Position numbers and translations under genes: made by a program. Positions 41,566 through 51,622 of a DNA stretch of 63,782 nt are shown piece after piece. The notes under the pieces are model-generated. The model did not search any database and was not told the origin of the DNA. It worked only from the letters and a program-made list of their open reading frames with translations. The DNA comes from Muribaculaceae bacterium (GTDB lineage Bacteria; Bacteroidota; Bacteroidia; Bacteroidales; Muribaculaceae), in the NCBI GenBank assembly GCA_024400935.1, contig JAKSLZ010000007.1, positions 1-63,782 of the forward strand, given 5' to 3'. How positions within the stretch are numbered: the stretch's first letter is position 1; every line of letters begins with the position of its first letter.

Positions 41566-43710
41566 TTACTTGTACATTTTCACATCCCATATTGCAACAT
41601 GACTGTTGGGGTCAGTTGATAGCATGGTGACTAATACCTCGGCGGGATTGAAGGTCTGGTAATCACAGGTGAATGTTTTTACTCCTGGTTTTGAATCCCC
41701 GTTTAATACAAATGTATTGTACACACCTCTGTTGTCTCTGATTTCGACTTTGAACGAGTAGTTATTGTTGTTGTAGGGGTCGCCATACTTAAATGTTATG
41801 CGGTTAGTGGAAAAGTTTTCCGATCTGAAACTTACCTTGCCAGGGATGCTTGGGTCACCACCTAAGCAAATGCCCTTCTTAGCAGGTGTGCCATCGTCGT
41901 AAGTAAGCATCGAGAAATATGGAGGATTATCGGTTGTACTGCCATATACTTCAGTGACTTTTGTTGGGTAGAACCATCCCCAAGAGCATCCAGAGGGTCC
42001 CTTTTCTTGCTCAAATGGTTCGTAGAACAATGTGTGACTAGGATTGGCGATGTAATCAATCATCATGTTAAAGTCACCCACACCAATGCTGCCGTCATGA
42101 TTCATGTCGGGGTAGTCAAATATCTGGTCACCCTTAATTTCAGACTCAGTTAGGATAAGGTCTATCAACTTGTTAATGTCCGAGATATCAATAAAGTGGT
42201 CGCCATTGATGTCACCAGATTTCACGAATTGGGTAGTGTTGCATTTCCATGAATAAATACCTTCACCGTGGTTTGCAACATAGTAAGGGTCTCCATGCAG
42301 GTACATTACGAGTTTCGATGGTTTGTTAGTGAATGTATTTGACTCAGTGCTCTGCAGTTTGAGGGCATCATTGAAAATGGCTACATTGGGGGGTAAATTC
42401 TGGAAAATGTAGTTTCCTAAGTGTGTCACTGTCTTGGGTATGTATATAAGTTGCATCTCGCTGGCCAGCAGGAATGCATACGAACATATCTCGGTTACAC
42501 CCTCGGGGATGGTTATGTATTTAGCACTGCGGTCTAAAACGCCTACAAACTTGTTGTCTGCAGTACTAATCAGTCCGGGGCCATCAATCTTGTAGTAAGG
42601 ATTTTCTGGGTCAATGGTGATATTCTTGAGAGTCTTGCACCTATTGAACCAGTCGAGGGTTATGCTGCGGGCTGACTTGCCAAAGTGGATGTGTTCCAGA
42701 TTGTTACAGTTCAAAAATGCATATGAATCAATGTTTTGTGCACTAAGTGTGATTTCGCGTAAACTACTACATCCAGTAAACGCATGAGCATTGATTGTCG
42801 AAACATTCTCGCCCAGTGTTACTGATGTGAGCGATGTGCATTCGCAGAAAGCCTCACCATCGATTGTTGTCACCGATTCAGGGAATTCAATAGACTTGAG
42901 GTTGGCACATCCAGAGCAAAAGGCAAAAGGAACAACCTTCATTGTATTGGGCAGTGTCACATGCTCCACGCTACTAAATTCAAGCAAACACTCCCCTATG
43001 CTTGTTACCTGGTCGCCTATGGTCAGGTTAGTCAATTTATTGCAGCCATAAAACGCCCATTCACAGAGTGTTGTCACACTCTGGGGTATAGTGTAGCTGC
43101 CAGCCTTAGCTGTGGGATAAGAAATGAGTTTGGTTATTGCCTTGTCATACAACACACCATCAACGACTGTAAGATAGGGGTTTTCGCTATCAATCTCATA
43201 GGCCTCGATGGCTGTTGCAATGAATGCTTGTGAGCTAATGTTCTTTAGCGACTTGGGCAAATATATCTTTTTTAATGACGAGCAACCCATAAATGCCGCT
43301 TCAATCTTCTCGATACCTTCACCTAGTTTTACCGTTTCAAGCGATATGCAATCAACAAAAGCATAACCGTCGATATGTGTGACAGTGTTGGGGATTGTGA
43401 CCGACTTGAGTGGGGTATATGTATAATCTTGATTTTCGCATGTCAGCAGGCAGGGAACAAAGATGAAGCTGCCAATGCCTGTCACTGTATATGTATTATT
43501 ACCAAAATTTACAGTCTCGGGCACAACAAGGTCGGTTATTATGGGCAAATCATCTTCATCAGGACCGCATGCATCCTGTAAGGTAACTGTTCCTGCGCCG
43601 GTAATTTTATATCCAAGACCGTCATCTGTGTAGAAGTCACAATTATAAGATACTGCTCGAGCACCAAAGTAGCAAAACATTATTGCTATCACAAGTAAAA
43701 ATCTTTTCAT
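41566..43710 (-). CDS. BspA-like leucine-rich-repeat surface protein with dockerin-like module
   Basis: The 714-residue protein has a signal peptide (MKRFLLVIAIMFCYFGARA). About 16 LRR_5/BspA-type repeats follow between about 75 and 450 (IPNTVTHIDGYAFVDCISLETVKLG). Two EF-hand-like loops resemble dockerin (GDINGDHFIDISDINKLIDL and DMNHDGSIGVGDFNMMIDYI, about 500-555). A C-terminal beta domain of about 150 residues ends it. BspA-type proteins mediate adhesion or protein contacts on the surface. The dockerin-like pair recurs in the small protein at 53251-53664. A -7 element lies at 43740-43747. Confidence 0.88.
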   Translation of the reverse strand: MKRFLLVIAIMFCYFGARAVSYNCDFYTDDGLGYKITGAGTVTLQDACGPDEDDLPIITDLVVPETVNFGNNTYTVTGIGSFIFVPCLLTCENQDYTYTPLKSVTIPNTVTHIDGYAFVDCISLETVKLGEGIEKIEAAFMGCSSLKKIYLPKSLKNISSQAFIATAIEAYEIDSENPYLTVVDGVLYDKAITKLISYPTAKAGSYTIPQSVTTLCEWAFYGCNKLTNLTIGDQVTSIGECLLEFSSVEHVTLPNTMKVVPFAFCSGCANLKSIEFPESVTTIDGEAFCECTSLTSVTLGENVSTINAHAFTGCSSLREITLSAQNIDSYAFLNCNNLEHIHFGKSARSITLDWFNRCKTLKNITIDPENPYYKIDGPGLISTADNKFVGVLDRSAKYITIPEGVTEICSYAFLLASEMQLIYIPKTVTHLGNYIFQNLPPNVAIFNDALKLQSTESNTFTNKPSKLVMYLHGDPYYVANHGEGIYSWKCNTTQFVKSGDINGDHFIDISDINKLIDLILTESEIKGDQIFDYPDMNHDGSIGVGDFNMMIDYIANPSHTLFYEPFEQEKGPSGCSWGWFYPTKVTEVYGSTTDNPPYFSMLTYDDGTPAKKGICLGGDPSIPGKVSFRSENFSTNRITFKYGDPYNNNNYSFKVEIRDNRGVYNTFVLNGDSKPGVKTFTCDYQTFNPAEVLVTMLSTDPNSHVAIWDVKMYK

Positions 43711-43739
43711 AAGGAGTTGGTTTTAATTTGTTTATTTTG

Positions 43740-43747
43740 CAAAAATA
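43740..43747 (-). promoter_or_regulatory. -7 element of the BspA-like gene
   Basis: Minus-strand TATTTTTG. A TTTG lies upstream at 43771-43774, at 23 nt. The leader is about 25 nt. Confidence 0.45.
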
Positions 43748-43851
43748 CTAATAAAATATACAATGTGTAACAAATTAACACATTTTTACCCCCCCCTATA
43801 ATTTTTAACATAAATTAAGACTATTCGGTAAAACAAACAGTAAGATTAAGG

Positions 43852-43941
43852 ACTGAAAGAACTGAGCGAAGCGAGCTTAATGGAGTGAGCAGCGGTAAGT
43901 GGGCGAAGCCCGTGCCGTGACCAGCAAACCTCCATTAAATT
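43852..43941 (-). repeat. Dispersed repeat D, copy 2
   Basis: Inverse counterpart of 34976-35069, with about 90% identity by eye. Confidence 0.8.
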
Positions 43942-43984
43942 AAAATAATTAAAATAAATTCATGGCACTCAGCTATGGGGGAAT

Positions 43985-44015
43985 GTCTCGCGCAGATTAC
44001 GGGGTCTCTCGGATT
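43985..44015. repeat. Half-copy of palindrome family E
   Basis: TGTCTCGCGCAGATTACGGG matches the outer arm of family E. No partner arm is visible. Confidence 0.45.
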
Positions 44016-44099
44016 TTTAAAATTGTAAATAGATTAAAAAAGAAAGGCTGGAGGCCTAACGCTATCCCTTAAATATGAATGTTGTCCCCTAATAATAGC

Positions 44100-44129
44100 A
44101 AAAAAAACCGCCCGGGTTACCGAGCGGTT
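44100..44129 (-). terminator. Terminator of gap
   Basis: AACCGC/GCGGTT with inner CGG/CCG (44106-44129), followed on the minus strand by a run of about eight T. It lies 23 nt after the stop codon. Confidence 0.85.
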
Positions 44130-44151
44130 GTGTTGTATCTTAAGGTCGGAA

Positions 44152-45180
44152 TTACTTAACCTCTGAGAAGAACTTGATAGTGCGAACCATCTGAGAAGTG
44201 TAAGAGTTCTCGTTGTCATACCAAGAAACAACCTGTACCTGGTAAGTGTCCTCGTCAACCTTGCTAACCATTGTCTGAGTTGCATCGAAGAGTGAACCGA
44301 ACTTCATACCTACGATGTCTGAAGAAACGATCTGGTCCTCAGTGTAACCGAAAGACTCGTTAGAAGCAGCCTTCATAGCAGCGTTGATACCCTCTACAGT
44401 CACGTCCTTACCCTTAACAACAGCGATGAGGATAGTAGTTGAACCTGTGGGAGTGGGGATGCGCTGAGCTGAACCGATAAGCTTACCGTTGAGCTCGGGA
44501 ATTACGAGACCGATAGCCTTAGCAGCACCAGTTGAGTTGGGAACGATGTTGCAAGCACCTGCGCGTGAACGGCGGAGGTCACCCTTGCGCTGAGGACCGT
44601 CAAGGATCATCTGGTCGCCAGTGTAAGCGTGGATTGTTGACATGATACCGCTCTGGATAGCAGCATACTTGTTGAGAGCGTCAGCCATGGGAGCAAGGCA
44701 GTTGGTGGTGCAAGATGCAGCGCTGATAACCTTATCCTCAGCTGTGAGAACGTTGTGGTTTACATTGTAAACGATAGTGGGGAGGTCGTTGCCTGCGGGA
44801 GCAGAGATGACAACCTTCTTAGCGCCAGCTGTGATGTGAGCTGAAGCCTTCTCCTTAGAAGTGTAGAAACCGGTGCACTCGAGAACTACGTCTACGTCGA
44901 GCTCGCCCCAAGGAAGCTCAGCAGCGTTGGGCTTAGCGTAGATAGTGATCTTCTTGCCGTCAACAACGATGAAGTCCTCACCAGCCTCAACAGTGTGCTT
45001 GCCCTCGCCGAACTTACCAGCGAAGCCACCCTGAGCTGTGTCATACTTGAGAAGGTGAGCGAGCATCTTGGGAGAAGTAAGGTCATTGATTGCTACTACC
45101 TCATAACCCTCAGCCTCAAACATCTGACGGAATGCGAGACGGCCGATACGACCGAAACCGTTAATTGCTACTTTTGTCAT
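44152..45180 (-). CDS. gap: Glyceraldehyde-3-phosphate dehydrogenase
   Basis: The 342-residue enzyme has the NAD-binding motif [10 protein letters not shown] (6-15), Asp33 (NAD preference) and the catalytic Cys157 in SCTTNC. Substrate loops include [15 protein letters not shown] and [16 protein letters not shown]. It oxidises glyceraldehyde-3-phosphate in glycolysis. Codon use appears highly biased, as expected for a strongly expressed gene. It is monocistronic, with a -7 element at 45306-45313, a ~120-nt leader and its own terminator. Confidence 0.97.
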   Translation of the reverse strand: MTKVAINGFGRIGRLAFRQMFEAEGYEVVAINDLTSPKMLAHLLKYDTAQGGFAGKFGEGKHTVEAGEDFIVVDGKKITIYAKPNAAELPWGELDVDVVLECTGFYTSKEKASAHITAGAKKVVISAPAGNDLPTIVYNVNHNVLTAEDKVISAASCTTNCLAPMADALNKYAAIQSGIMSTIHAYTGDQMILDGPQRKGDLRRSRAGACNIVPNSTGAAKAIGLVIPELNGKLIGSAQRIPTPTGSTTILIAVVKGKDVTVEGINAAMKAASNESFGYTEDQIVSSDIVGMKFGSLFDATQTMVSKVDEDTYQVQVVSWYDNENSYTSQMVRTIKFFSEVK

Positions 45181-45305
45181 TTTGAATTTTGTTTTTTTAA
45201 ATTTAAAAAAATAAGTATCTGTTTTCTAATTCAATACATTTGTAGATGCAAGGGTAAACAGTCTTGTGCAGACGCAACTCGCCACACGGTCACTCTTTAC
45301 CAATG

Positions 45306-45313
45306 CAAAATTA
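45306..45313 (-). promoter_or_regulatory. -7 element of gap
   Basis: Minus-strand TAATTTTG followed by CA. The predicted leader of about 120 nt contains no obvious ORF. Confidence 0.55.
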
Positions 45314-45448
45314 CGCATTTTTTTTCTAATACATTATATATAACGCTAAAAATGTAGAAAAATTTCCCTAATTAATATATTTTAAACTTTTATCCGGCGT
45401 TTTTGTTGACAAAAGGACAATCTTGCAGCCACGGCGAGTATTGGAACT

Positions 45449-45485
45449 AAAAAAATTCTGCGACGCTGTCCTCAGTGCCGCAGAA
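45449..45485 (-). terminator. Terminator of the 45517-48378 gene
   Basis: TTCTGCG and CGCAGAA (45456-45485) with an inner GACGC/GCGTC-like pairing; seven T follow on the minus strand. Confidence 0.8.
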
Positions 45486-45516
45486 CTATTTGATGCAATG
45501 TTATTTACCATTTATA

Positions 45517-48378
45517 TCACTTGACCATGCGATGAGTTGCGACCGAACCGTCGCCATAGCGGGTTACGACGATATTGAGTCCGTCAAACGGTGTAGCGCT
45601 CTTAATGCCCTGGGGGTTGATATAAACAACTGAAGACACTGCACGGGTTGCGTCAATATCATTAATGCCGGTAACTACACCATCGTTGACAAAGCGCACT
45701 CCTATTGAATTCTCGGCAACATAATAACATGCGCCATCGTCCTCGGCAAGTTTCACGCCCATTCTTGCTCCTGACTGTGCTTTGGCATAGACGCGAGCGA
45801 TGTAGCTAACCTCACCATTGCCCTTGTTGGCAATGGGTTTGCCCATGAAGAAATCCTGGATGAGCAGTTTGTTGTTGTCTTCACCTGGCCAGTAACGGTA
45901 ACCGTAGGTCCATACACCATTTTTGCCAGTGACGGTGAGTTGATCTCCGGCAATAAGCGTTTCACGACCATCAACAACTCGCCACACACGGTAGTTGGGC
46001 ACCTCGTCGCCGTCGCCACACACGCTGAGAGCTTCGCTCAAGAACGACGTGAGGTCAAGGTTGAAGAAGTAACCAGAAACCATCTCGCCGTTGATTTCGA
46101 GCGGATTAGACACTTGATAACCATAAGGTCCAAATACGTTCTTATGGCCATCGTTGGTGATATTGATTTCCATATTAGCCATTTCCACACGTTTGATGTC
46201 GCTACCATAGGTGCTGATGACAGTCTCGTCGACGGTGTTTTTTGTATAAGCCTCAACAATACCCACATAGGTAGTGCTCTCGGCCTTGGTTACATCGCGT
46301 CCGTCGTCTTCAAGGGTCATAGTGAGGTGCTCGCCCTCAAATTCTTTGCGATCAATCACGGTGTTGAAACCGGTCTCATCGCGGCGGAACGATGTGTAAG
46401 AGCCATCCTGATTCTTCTGTACCAGACCGACATCGCTCTTGGCATCACGACGCACAAGATAGTCCTTGACGTTACTGTAGTTGTTCATTTTAATGTCAAC
46501 AACAGCCGCTGTGCTCAGGTCCAGGTTATGGTCGACATCGGCAATAACTTGCTCCTGTGTGTAAACGGGAACGCCTACTTCGATAGATGTTTTGTAAACG
46601 GGAACACGGGTGATGTTGCTGTAAGCGTCGCGGCTCTTGGTCACGCCGTCGGGGGCAACGATGTCGATTGCCGAGACAAATTTCACCTGATAGTCGTAGT
46701 GGTCAGGATGATCGTTATACTTGGTAGAAGCACTGAAGGCGTCCATGAGCTGCATGCCGTGAGCGCCCAGGGTAAGAACGCCATCTTCGCTCTCGGCGGT
46801 GAAGTATCCACTCGTGGCAGGATATTTCACTCCGCCCACTGTCGCATAATACTCCACGGTGTAGGGGAAATGCCATTCGCCCTCCGACACCTGCTGCTTG
46901 GCAGCCATTTGCACGGTTGCAATGTGCTCCATTTCAGGATTTTCCACCTCGTCGTCAAAGCGGTAAAGTTCAAACTTGGTGGTCTCGTCAATCATGTTGC
47001 CCTTGAGGGCAGTAGTGGGGTCGGCCGTATTGTTGGTCATCGTGATGAGGTTCTCATACTCGTTGACCTCGCGCGACTGGTCATAGGTACTTTTGTAGTT
47101 GCCCACAATCGAGAGGTTGAGGCGCTCAAAAGGATCGTAACCGGGTATTGTAACCACGTCGGTGTTAGACCACGCCTTGTTAAACTCTGTGCCGAGGGGG
47201 CGTCCAGAAATCTGGTAAGTGATATCGTAACCCTTAAGTTCCTGAGGTACCTGATAGGTATAAGTATTACCAGTAACGCCCGTAGCGATGGGTACAGGCT
47301 GGCGTACGCCGTTGACCACGATGTAGATATCATATTCCTGCACAAGAGTACTATTAGGTACAAGATTGTCAAGAGAAGAAGTCCAGGTGAGAGTAACGTC
47401 GTACTTGCGAGAGCCATCTGATGTCACGGCACGCTCGGCCATGGCCTTAAGGTGGATTGTATACATCATAGTCTTGGGTGCATAATCGGGATTATACCAT
47501 GTCCATTGGCCATTATTGTCACGTCCTGTCCAACCGTCAAAACGATGATCGGGAATATAGAACACAAGACCAGTCATATCGTAAGAGTTAGTACCCATCT
47601 TGCCGTTCATCGCGAAATAATGCTCAAGATTCTCGACCGTACCACAGTCATGAAGAATATCGTAAGTACTACCAGCGACCATTTTGTCATAGAAATTAGG
47701 CGTATCGGCACTTTCAGTAGCGGTTGTAGGGCTAAACAACTCAAACATAGAATTGAAAGGATAAGTCCCAGAGTTACGGGCCTTGCCCTTGGTCATAAAA
47801 TAGAAGCGGTTGAGAGTGGCATCAACATTGAAAATAACGCCACTACGATTGGAGCATACGCCACGATCTTCAATACGAACTCCGTTAGGTACGAGTTTAA
47901 CCCATTTTATAGACTCATTAATAAATCTATAAGCTAAAGATTTTCCACCATACCCTTCGGCAGGAGCATGACGGAATTTGTTGCTGCCGTAACTACTTGC
48001 CGACCAGTCGTCGTGCATAGCAACGAGAATAAGCGTATAGCCATCTTTGTTGGGTTCAGGAGCATTTATATCCCACCCCTGACCTGTTACGTCAAAATTA
48101 TACCTTGCAATACCTTCCTTTTCGCAAGGACGGGCATAGAGTGTACCAGGAATATCGGGGTTAGTGTAAACCTCCTTAACGAGAGCCATGATTTGCTCGG
48201 TAGAAGTGGCAGTTTCGGTCACATTGCTCACATGGTCATTACCGTCCTTGTCGATCCACGTGTACGTAAACTTAGTAGCATACTCTTCCTGAGTAAGCAA
48301 AACAGGGTTATAATCACGAGCAAAGCCCATGATATTTCCCAAGATGATTAACAGTAATGCACTAAAAATCTTTCTCAT
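45517..48378 (-). CDS. Large secreted protein with C-terminal sorting-like domain
   Basis: This 953-residue protein has a signal peptide (MRKIFSALLLIILGNIMGFA). The body is beta-rich, with fibronectin-like stretches (VTLTWTSSLDNLV near 325, TYQVPQELKGYDITYQISG near 375). I do not recognise an enzyme motif. The last ~70 residues (GINDIDATRAVSSVVYINPQ, then GLNIVVTRYGDGS) resemble the short beta domains that act as type IX secretion or surface-sorting signals in Bacteroidota. It is likely exported to the surface; the function is unknown. The leader is short, with a -7 element at 48449-48456. Confidence 0.75.
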   Translation of the reverse strand: MRKIFSALLLIILGNIMGFARDYNPVLLTQEEYATKFTYTWIDKDGNDHVSNVTETATSTEQIMALVKEVYTNPDIPGTLYARPCEKEGIARYNFDVTGQGWDINAPEPNKDGYTLILVAMHDDWSASSYGSNKFRHAPAEGYGGKSLAYRFINESIKWVKLVPNGVRIEDRGVCSNRSGVIFNVDATLNRFYFMTKGKARNSGTYPFNSMFELFSPTTATESADTPNFYDKMVAGSTYDILHDCGTVENLEHYFAMNGKMGTNSYDMTGLVFYIPDHRFDGWTGRDNNGQWTWYNPDYAPKTMMYTIHLKAMAERAVTSDGSRKYDVTLTWTSSLDNLVPNSTLVQEYDIYIVVNGVRQPVPIATGVTGNTYTYQVPQELKGYDITYQISGRPLGTEFNKAWSNTDVVTIPGYDPFERLNLSIVGNYKSTYDQSREVNEYENLITMTNNTADPTTALKGNMIDETTKFELYRFDDEVENPEMEHIATVQMAAKQQVSEGEWHFPYTVEYYATVGGVKYPATSGYFTAESEDGVLTLGAHGMQLMDAFSASTKYNDHPDHYDYQVKFVSAIDIVAPDGVTKSRDAYSNITRVPVYKTSIEVGVPVYTQEQVIADVDHNLDLSTAAVVDIKMNNYSNVKDYLVRRDAKSDVGLVQKNQDGSYTSFRRDETGFNTVIDRKEFEGEHLTMTLEDDGRDVTKAESTTYVGIVEAYTKNTVDETVISTYGSDIKRVEMANMEINITNDGHKNVFGPYGYQVSNPLEINGEMVSGYFFNLDLTSFLSEALSVCGDGDEVPNYRVWRVVDGRETLIAGDQLTVTGKNGVWTYGYRYWPGEDNNKLLIQDFFMGKPIANKGNGEVSYIARVYAKAQSGARMGVKLAEDDGACYYVAENSIGVRFVNDGVVTGINDIDATRAVSSVVYINPQGIKSATPFDGLNIVVTRYGDGSVATHRMVK

Positions 48379-48448
48379 TTTTCTTAAATTACAATTATTA
48401 CAATTATTTTTTCTCCTTTTGAGATGGGCATTATCAACAAAACGGTTG

Positions 48449-48456
48449 CAAAGTTA
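48449..48456 (-). promoter_or_regulatory. -7 element of the 45517-48378 gene
   Basis: Minus-strand TAACTTTG followed by CAACC. No -33 match was found. Confidence 0.5.
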
Positions 48457-48599
48457 CACAAAATTTCTGAAACATGGTGAAATTCAGTCCACAAGAATCA
48501 AAAGTATAATCTTTTTTATAATTTCGTAACTATTCACCGATACTCCTTTATTGCATAATCCGCGTGCGGAGCTCACTCTTTTATTTCAGACCAAAAAAC

Positions 48600-48925
48600 A
48601 TTACAAAGACATGGATTTGAATTTTAATTAATTTTAATTTCTGTCAGTCTTTAAGTAACTATACACCAATGGGTTCCAATGGGCAAAACCAGGCTTAAAA
48701 CTTACAGAAATTTAAAGAAATTAAAATTAAAATTCGTGTCTTTTATGTTCTTTTAGTCTGAATAAGAATACGAAGTAAAAAAATTTCTTCAAATTTCTTT
48801 TAATTTCTGTCAGTTAGAGCGAGATTTGCACGAGATAGTCCTATTGCTGTATAGTTACGTCTTTAATATCCCCGTGAGATCCCCGAGTTCTGCGAGATCT
48901 GCGCGAGATAATCCCCATTGGTGTT
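48600..48925. repeat. Compound palindromic region with family E, copy 5
   Basis: An inverted pair rich in TTTTAATTTC/GAAATTAAAA (about 48605-48650 with 48695-48740) encloses TAACTATACACCAATGGG. Then follow GAGATTTGCACGAGATAGTC, TGTATAGTTACG, and finally GAGATCTGCGCGAGATAATC plus CCCATTGGTGT. It appears to hold at least two nested or tandem copies of the element at 11943-12126. Confidence 0.65.
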
Positions 48926-48933
48926 TCAGACAG

Positions 48934-48971
48934 AAAATGCCATCACTCCTTCAAAGTTGGGAGTGATGGCA
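48934..48971 (-). terminator. Terminator of mscL
   Basis: TGCCATCACTCC and GGAGTGATGGCA, a 12-bp perfect stem with a 10-nt loop, followed on the minus strand by TTTTCTG. Confidence 0.8.
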
Positions 48972-49028
48972 CTGTTCGTTATGTCAACCAAAGCAAACGG
49001 GCAAAAGAGCCTGTTGCTGGTGAATTAT

Positions 49029-49451
49029 TTACTTGTTCTTCAAGAGGTCGCGAATCTCGGTCAGGAGCTTCTCCTCAGCGCCGGGTTCGGGTGCAGGAGC
49101 GGGCTCTTCCTCTTTCTTCTTCTTGAGCTTGTTGATGCCCTTGACCATGAAGAAGATGCACAGTGCGATGATGATGAAGTCGAGGACGTTCTGGATGAAC
49201 GAGCCATAAGCAAACACGGCCTCGCCGGCTTCCTTGGCTGCTGCCAGGGTCTTAGCTGTGCCGTCGCCCAGGTGTACAAATTTATCAGTGAAGTTTACAC
49301 CGCCGGTAGCCACGCTCACGAGGGGCATGATGATGTCCTCAACGAGTGAAGTGACGATTTTGCCAAAAGCGCCGCCAATGATTACACCGACAGCCATGTC
49401 CATTACGTTGCCCTTAACGGCAAACTCTTTGAATTCTTGAATGAAACCCAT
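49029..49451 (-). CDS. mscL: Large-conductance mechanosensitive channel
   Basis: The 140-residue protein starts with [20 protein letters not shown], the MscL N-terminal helix. TM1 follows (about 15-45, [20 protein letters not shown]). TM2 spans about 75-98 ([20 protein letters not shown]), and the C-terminal bundle is charged ([10 protein letters not shown]). It is a pentameric pore that opens under membrane tension to release solutes on osmotic downshock. It has a GC-rich, hairpin-forming leader (49455-49560). Confidence 0.96.
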   Translation of the reverse strand: MGFIQEFKEFAVKGNVMDMAVGVIIGGAFGKIVTSLVEDIIMPLVSVATGGVNFTDKFVHLGDGTAKTLAAAKEAGEAVFAYGSFIQNVLDFIIIALCIFFMVKGINKLKKKKEEEPAPAPEPGAEEKLLTEIRDLLKNK

Positions 49452-49560
49452 AATGTATTTGTTGGCGGTCCTCCGGCTGCATGCTGGCGCTGGCGCATGG
49501 CGCGCTGTGCTGCGGAGGGCCTGTTTAATGTTGTATCATTTGCGGCAAGGCGCCGTCTTG
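49452..49560 (-). other. Structured GC-rich leader of mscL
   Basis: On the minus strand, GGCAAG-ACGGCGC-CTTGCC forms one hairpin. A long imperfect stem pairs GGCCCTCCG with CGGAGGACC around several GCGC repeats, ending near the ATG. I see no promoter box in it. Confidence 0.4.
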
Positions 49561-49653
49561 CCAGTTATCTAATTGCAAATTTCAGCAAATAATTGTAATT
49601 ACACAAGCATTTGCACTATTTTTTTGACTCCAGCGGCATCAAAACCACCATCT

Positions 49654-50868
49654 CTAGTACTCGATGCTGAAGAGGCGCGACTTGGACACATAGTCCTTGT
49701 AGCCCGGTGCCAGCGTGAGCGTGGCGGCGTGCATGGGCGAGGTGTGTGCGCAGTAGACATATACACGTCCCGCATCTATCTTAAATTCCCCATCGCACTT
49801 CACGCCCTTGGGCGAAGCCTTGTCTTTGATGCCCGTTGTCACAATCTCTATCGATCCGCCACTGATGACGACGTTGCCTTTGGCCTTGATGCCCTTGCCA
49901 CCCTCGCCCATGCTCTTGATGCGCAGGGTGCCGCCGGTCATGGTCATGAGGCTGTCGCACTTCACAGCAGCCGCACTGGTGGTGTCGGCAAGCTCGGTAT
50001 CGATGACAGGAGCTCCTGTTGTGATAGCCGTGATGCGGCCGCCTGTAATGGCGAGGCGGTCCTTGGAGTTGATGGCCTTGCCGGCATCCTTGAGGGAGCA
50101 CACGTTGATGACACTGCCGTCAATGAAGACGCCGTCCTTGGCGCGTATGCCGTTGCCCGAGCGGCTTTCAATCTTAATCTTGTTGCCCTTGCGGAAGCGC
50201 AGGTAATCGTCGCTGGCAATGGCATGGTGGCCGCCGTTGCAGTACACGTCGAGCGAGCCATTGCCGCTCACCACGATCTGTCCCTCGCTGAACACGGTTC
50301 CCTTCATGTCCTCCTCGTCGGGAGGTGTGATGTAGCCCTCGCCGTCGGCCAGGCGGTTAGCAGTGCCTTGCGCCACGTTAAGATACATGGTCTTGCGGCA
50401 CTGGCTGTTGATGGCCGCACCGTGGGGATTGGTCAGGTCAAGGCCGTTGAGCGTGAGCTTGAACTTGTAGTCGCTGTAGACCTTCACTGAGCCGTCGCTG
50501 CACTCGCCGCTCAGGGTGATGTGTACGCGGCTGGCAGTGGAGCGCACGGTGACATGGCCACCCTCTACGGTAGCCTTAACGCGGGTGGTGGTGCCGGTGA
50601 CCTTGACGCCCTCGGCTGTGTAGTTCACCCTCACGTTAGTGGTCCAGGGGCTGTTCTCCCAGTAGTCGTTATAGGTCTCGTCGTCGGGATCGCTGGGGAT
50701 AATGTCCATGCCCTCGTCGAGGTCGCTGTAGTCAAATTCTATCACGGGAGGAATGATGCGACCGGGGTTCTCCTGGATGAGCACATTGAGGTCGCTATCG
50801 TCATTGACGCACGATGCCATCACAAAGGCAACGAGCGCAAGCATGCTGTATCTTAACACCTTTGTCAT
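49654..50868 (-). CDS. Carbohydrate-binding Cthe_2159-like beta-helix lipoprotein
   Basis: The start is ATG 50868 (MTKVLRYSMLALVAFVMASC). The longer frame runs 35 codons into the upstream gene. The lipobox is MASC (Cys20), in a 404-residue product. From about 80 to 385 it shows a right-handed beta-helix-like pattern with repeats such as GNGIRAKDGVFIDGSVINVC and GEGGKGIKAKGNVVISGGSI. These match the Cthe_2159/DUF4353 family, known to bind polygalacturonate-like glycans with calcium. It is the last gene of the four-gene VTC operon, 4 bp after the DUF2490 gene. Confidence 0.85.
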   Translation of the reverse strand: MTKVLRYSMLALVAFVMASCVNDDSDLNVLIQENPGRIIPPVIEFDYSDLDEGMDIIPSDPDDETYNDYWENSPWTTNVRVNYTAEGVKVTGTTTRVKATVEGGHVTVRSTASRVHITLSGECSDGSVKVYSDYKFKLTLNGLDLTNPHGAAINSQCRKTMYLNVAQGTANRLADGEGYITPPDEEDMKGTVFSEGQIVVSGNGSLDVYCNGGHHAIASDDYLRFRKGNKIKIESRSGNGIRAKDGVFIDGSVINVCSLKDAGKAINSKDRLAITGGRITAITTGAPVIDTELADTTSAAAVKCDSLMTMTGGTLRIKSMGEGGKGIKAKGNVVISGGSIEIVTTGIKDKASPKGVKCDGEFKIDAGRVYVYCAHTSPMHAATLTLAPGYKDYVSKSRLFSIEY

Positions 50869-50872
50869 AGCC

Positions 50873-51622
50873 TTAGAACTTATAGTTATAGCCCAACACG
50901 ATGTGGTGGGTGTTGGGGTCGGTGGTGACTGAACTGTTGTGCAACTGATAAATGTAGCCCATCTCGAGCACATGATGCTTGTGCAGTGTGTAGCTGCCGC
51001 CCAGCGTCAGCTTTGTCTTCTCCAGAGAGCGCGTGGTGTATAACTCCACGCCCAGGCTGGGGGTAAACTTGCAGTGGGGGATGTTGTATTCGAGCTTAAG
51101 GCGCGAACGCAGCACGTTCTTGCCCTTGCCCTTCACCACGCATCCTTCCATTTGCTCGTTGTCAAAGTCATAGCGCGAGGCATATTGCTCGGGGCGATAA
51201 GTGTACTGCCACCGCTCACGCAGCGACAGGTTGAAGCGACCCAGGTTCACGTCACCGGTAAGCGACACATAGAAGCGATGACGCACTCCATAGTAGCTCA
51301 GGCGCCAGTTGTTGTAAGAGCCGTCCTCGTGCAGGGTGAGGCGCTCGCGGTTGTTATTGAGCAACATCTGGTAGCCGGCATCGGCCTTGAGCCATTTGTT
51401 AAACTTGTACTTGGCACCTGCCCCTATCACAAAGTGGTCGACGGTGCGAAAGTCATTGCGCGTGCGCAACTCGGCATCGGCCTGAATCGAAACCTTCTTG
51501 TTGAGTTTCTCCTCCACGCCCACACCCAGCACCATGCCGGTGTCGTCGGCACGCATCACCTGCGGTGCAGCCATTGCTGCTGCAACTGCCAGGACTGCTA
51601 TTATCCCTTTACTTCTTCCCAT
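50873..51622 (-). CDS. DUF2490-like outer-membrane protein
   Basis: This 249-residue protein has a signal peptide (MGRSKGIIAVLAVAAAMAAP). It is a series of amphipathic strands (FVIGAGAKYKFNKWLKADAGYQ, RHRFYVSLTGDVNLGRFNLSL) ending in GYNYKF, typical of a 10-12-strand barrel. DUF2490 proteins are predicted porin-like barrels without a known substrate. Its start overlaps the DUF4956 gene end by 22 bp, which suggests coupling. Confidence 0.8.
   Translation of the reverse strand: MGRSKGIIAVLAVAAAMAAPQVMRADDTGMVLGVGVEEKLNKKVSIQADAELRTRNDFRTVDHFVIGAGAKYKFNKWLKADAGYQMLLNNNRERLTLHEDGSYNNWRLSYYGVRHRFYVSLTGDVNLGRFNLSLRERWQYTYRPEQYASRYDFDNEQMEGCVVKGKGKNVLRSRLKLEYNIPHCKFTPSLGVELYTTRSLEKTKLTLGGSYTLHKHHVLEMGYIYQLHNSSVTTDPNTHHIVLGYNYKF

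Noticed and set aside
45940..47421. 493-codon ORF antisense to the 953-residue secreted protein
   Set aside because: The sense protein has signal and sorting features; the antisense product has none and no promoter.
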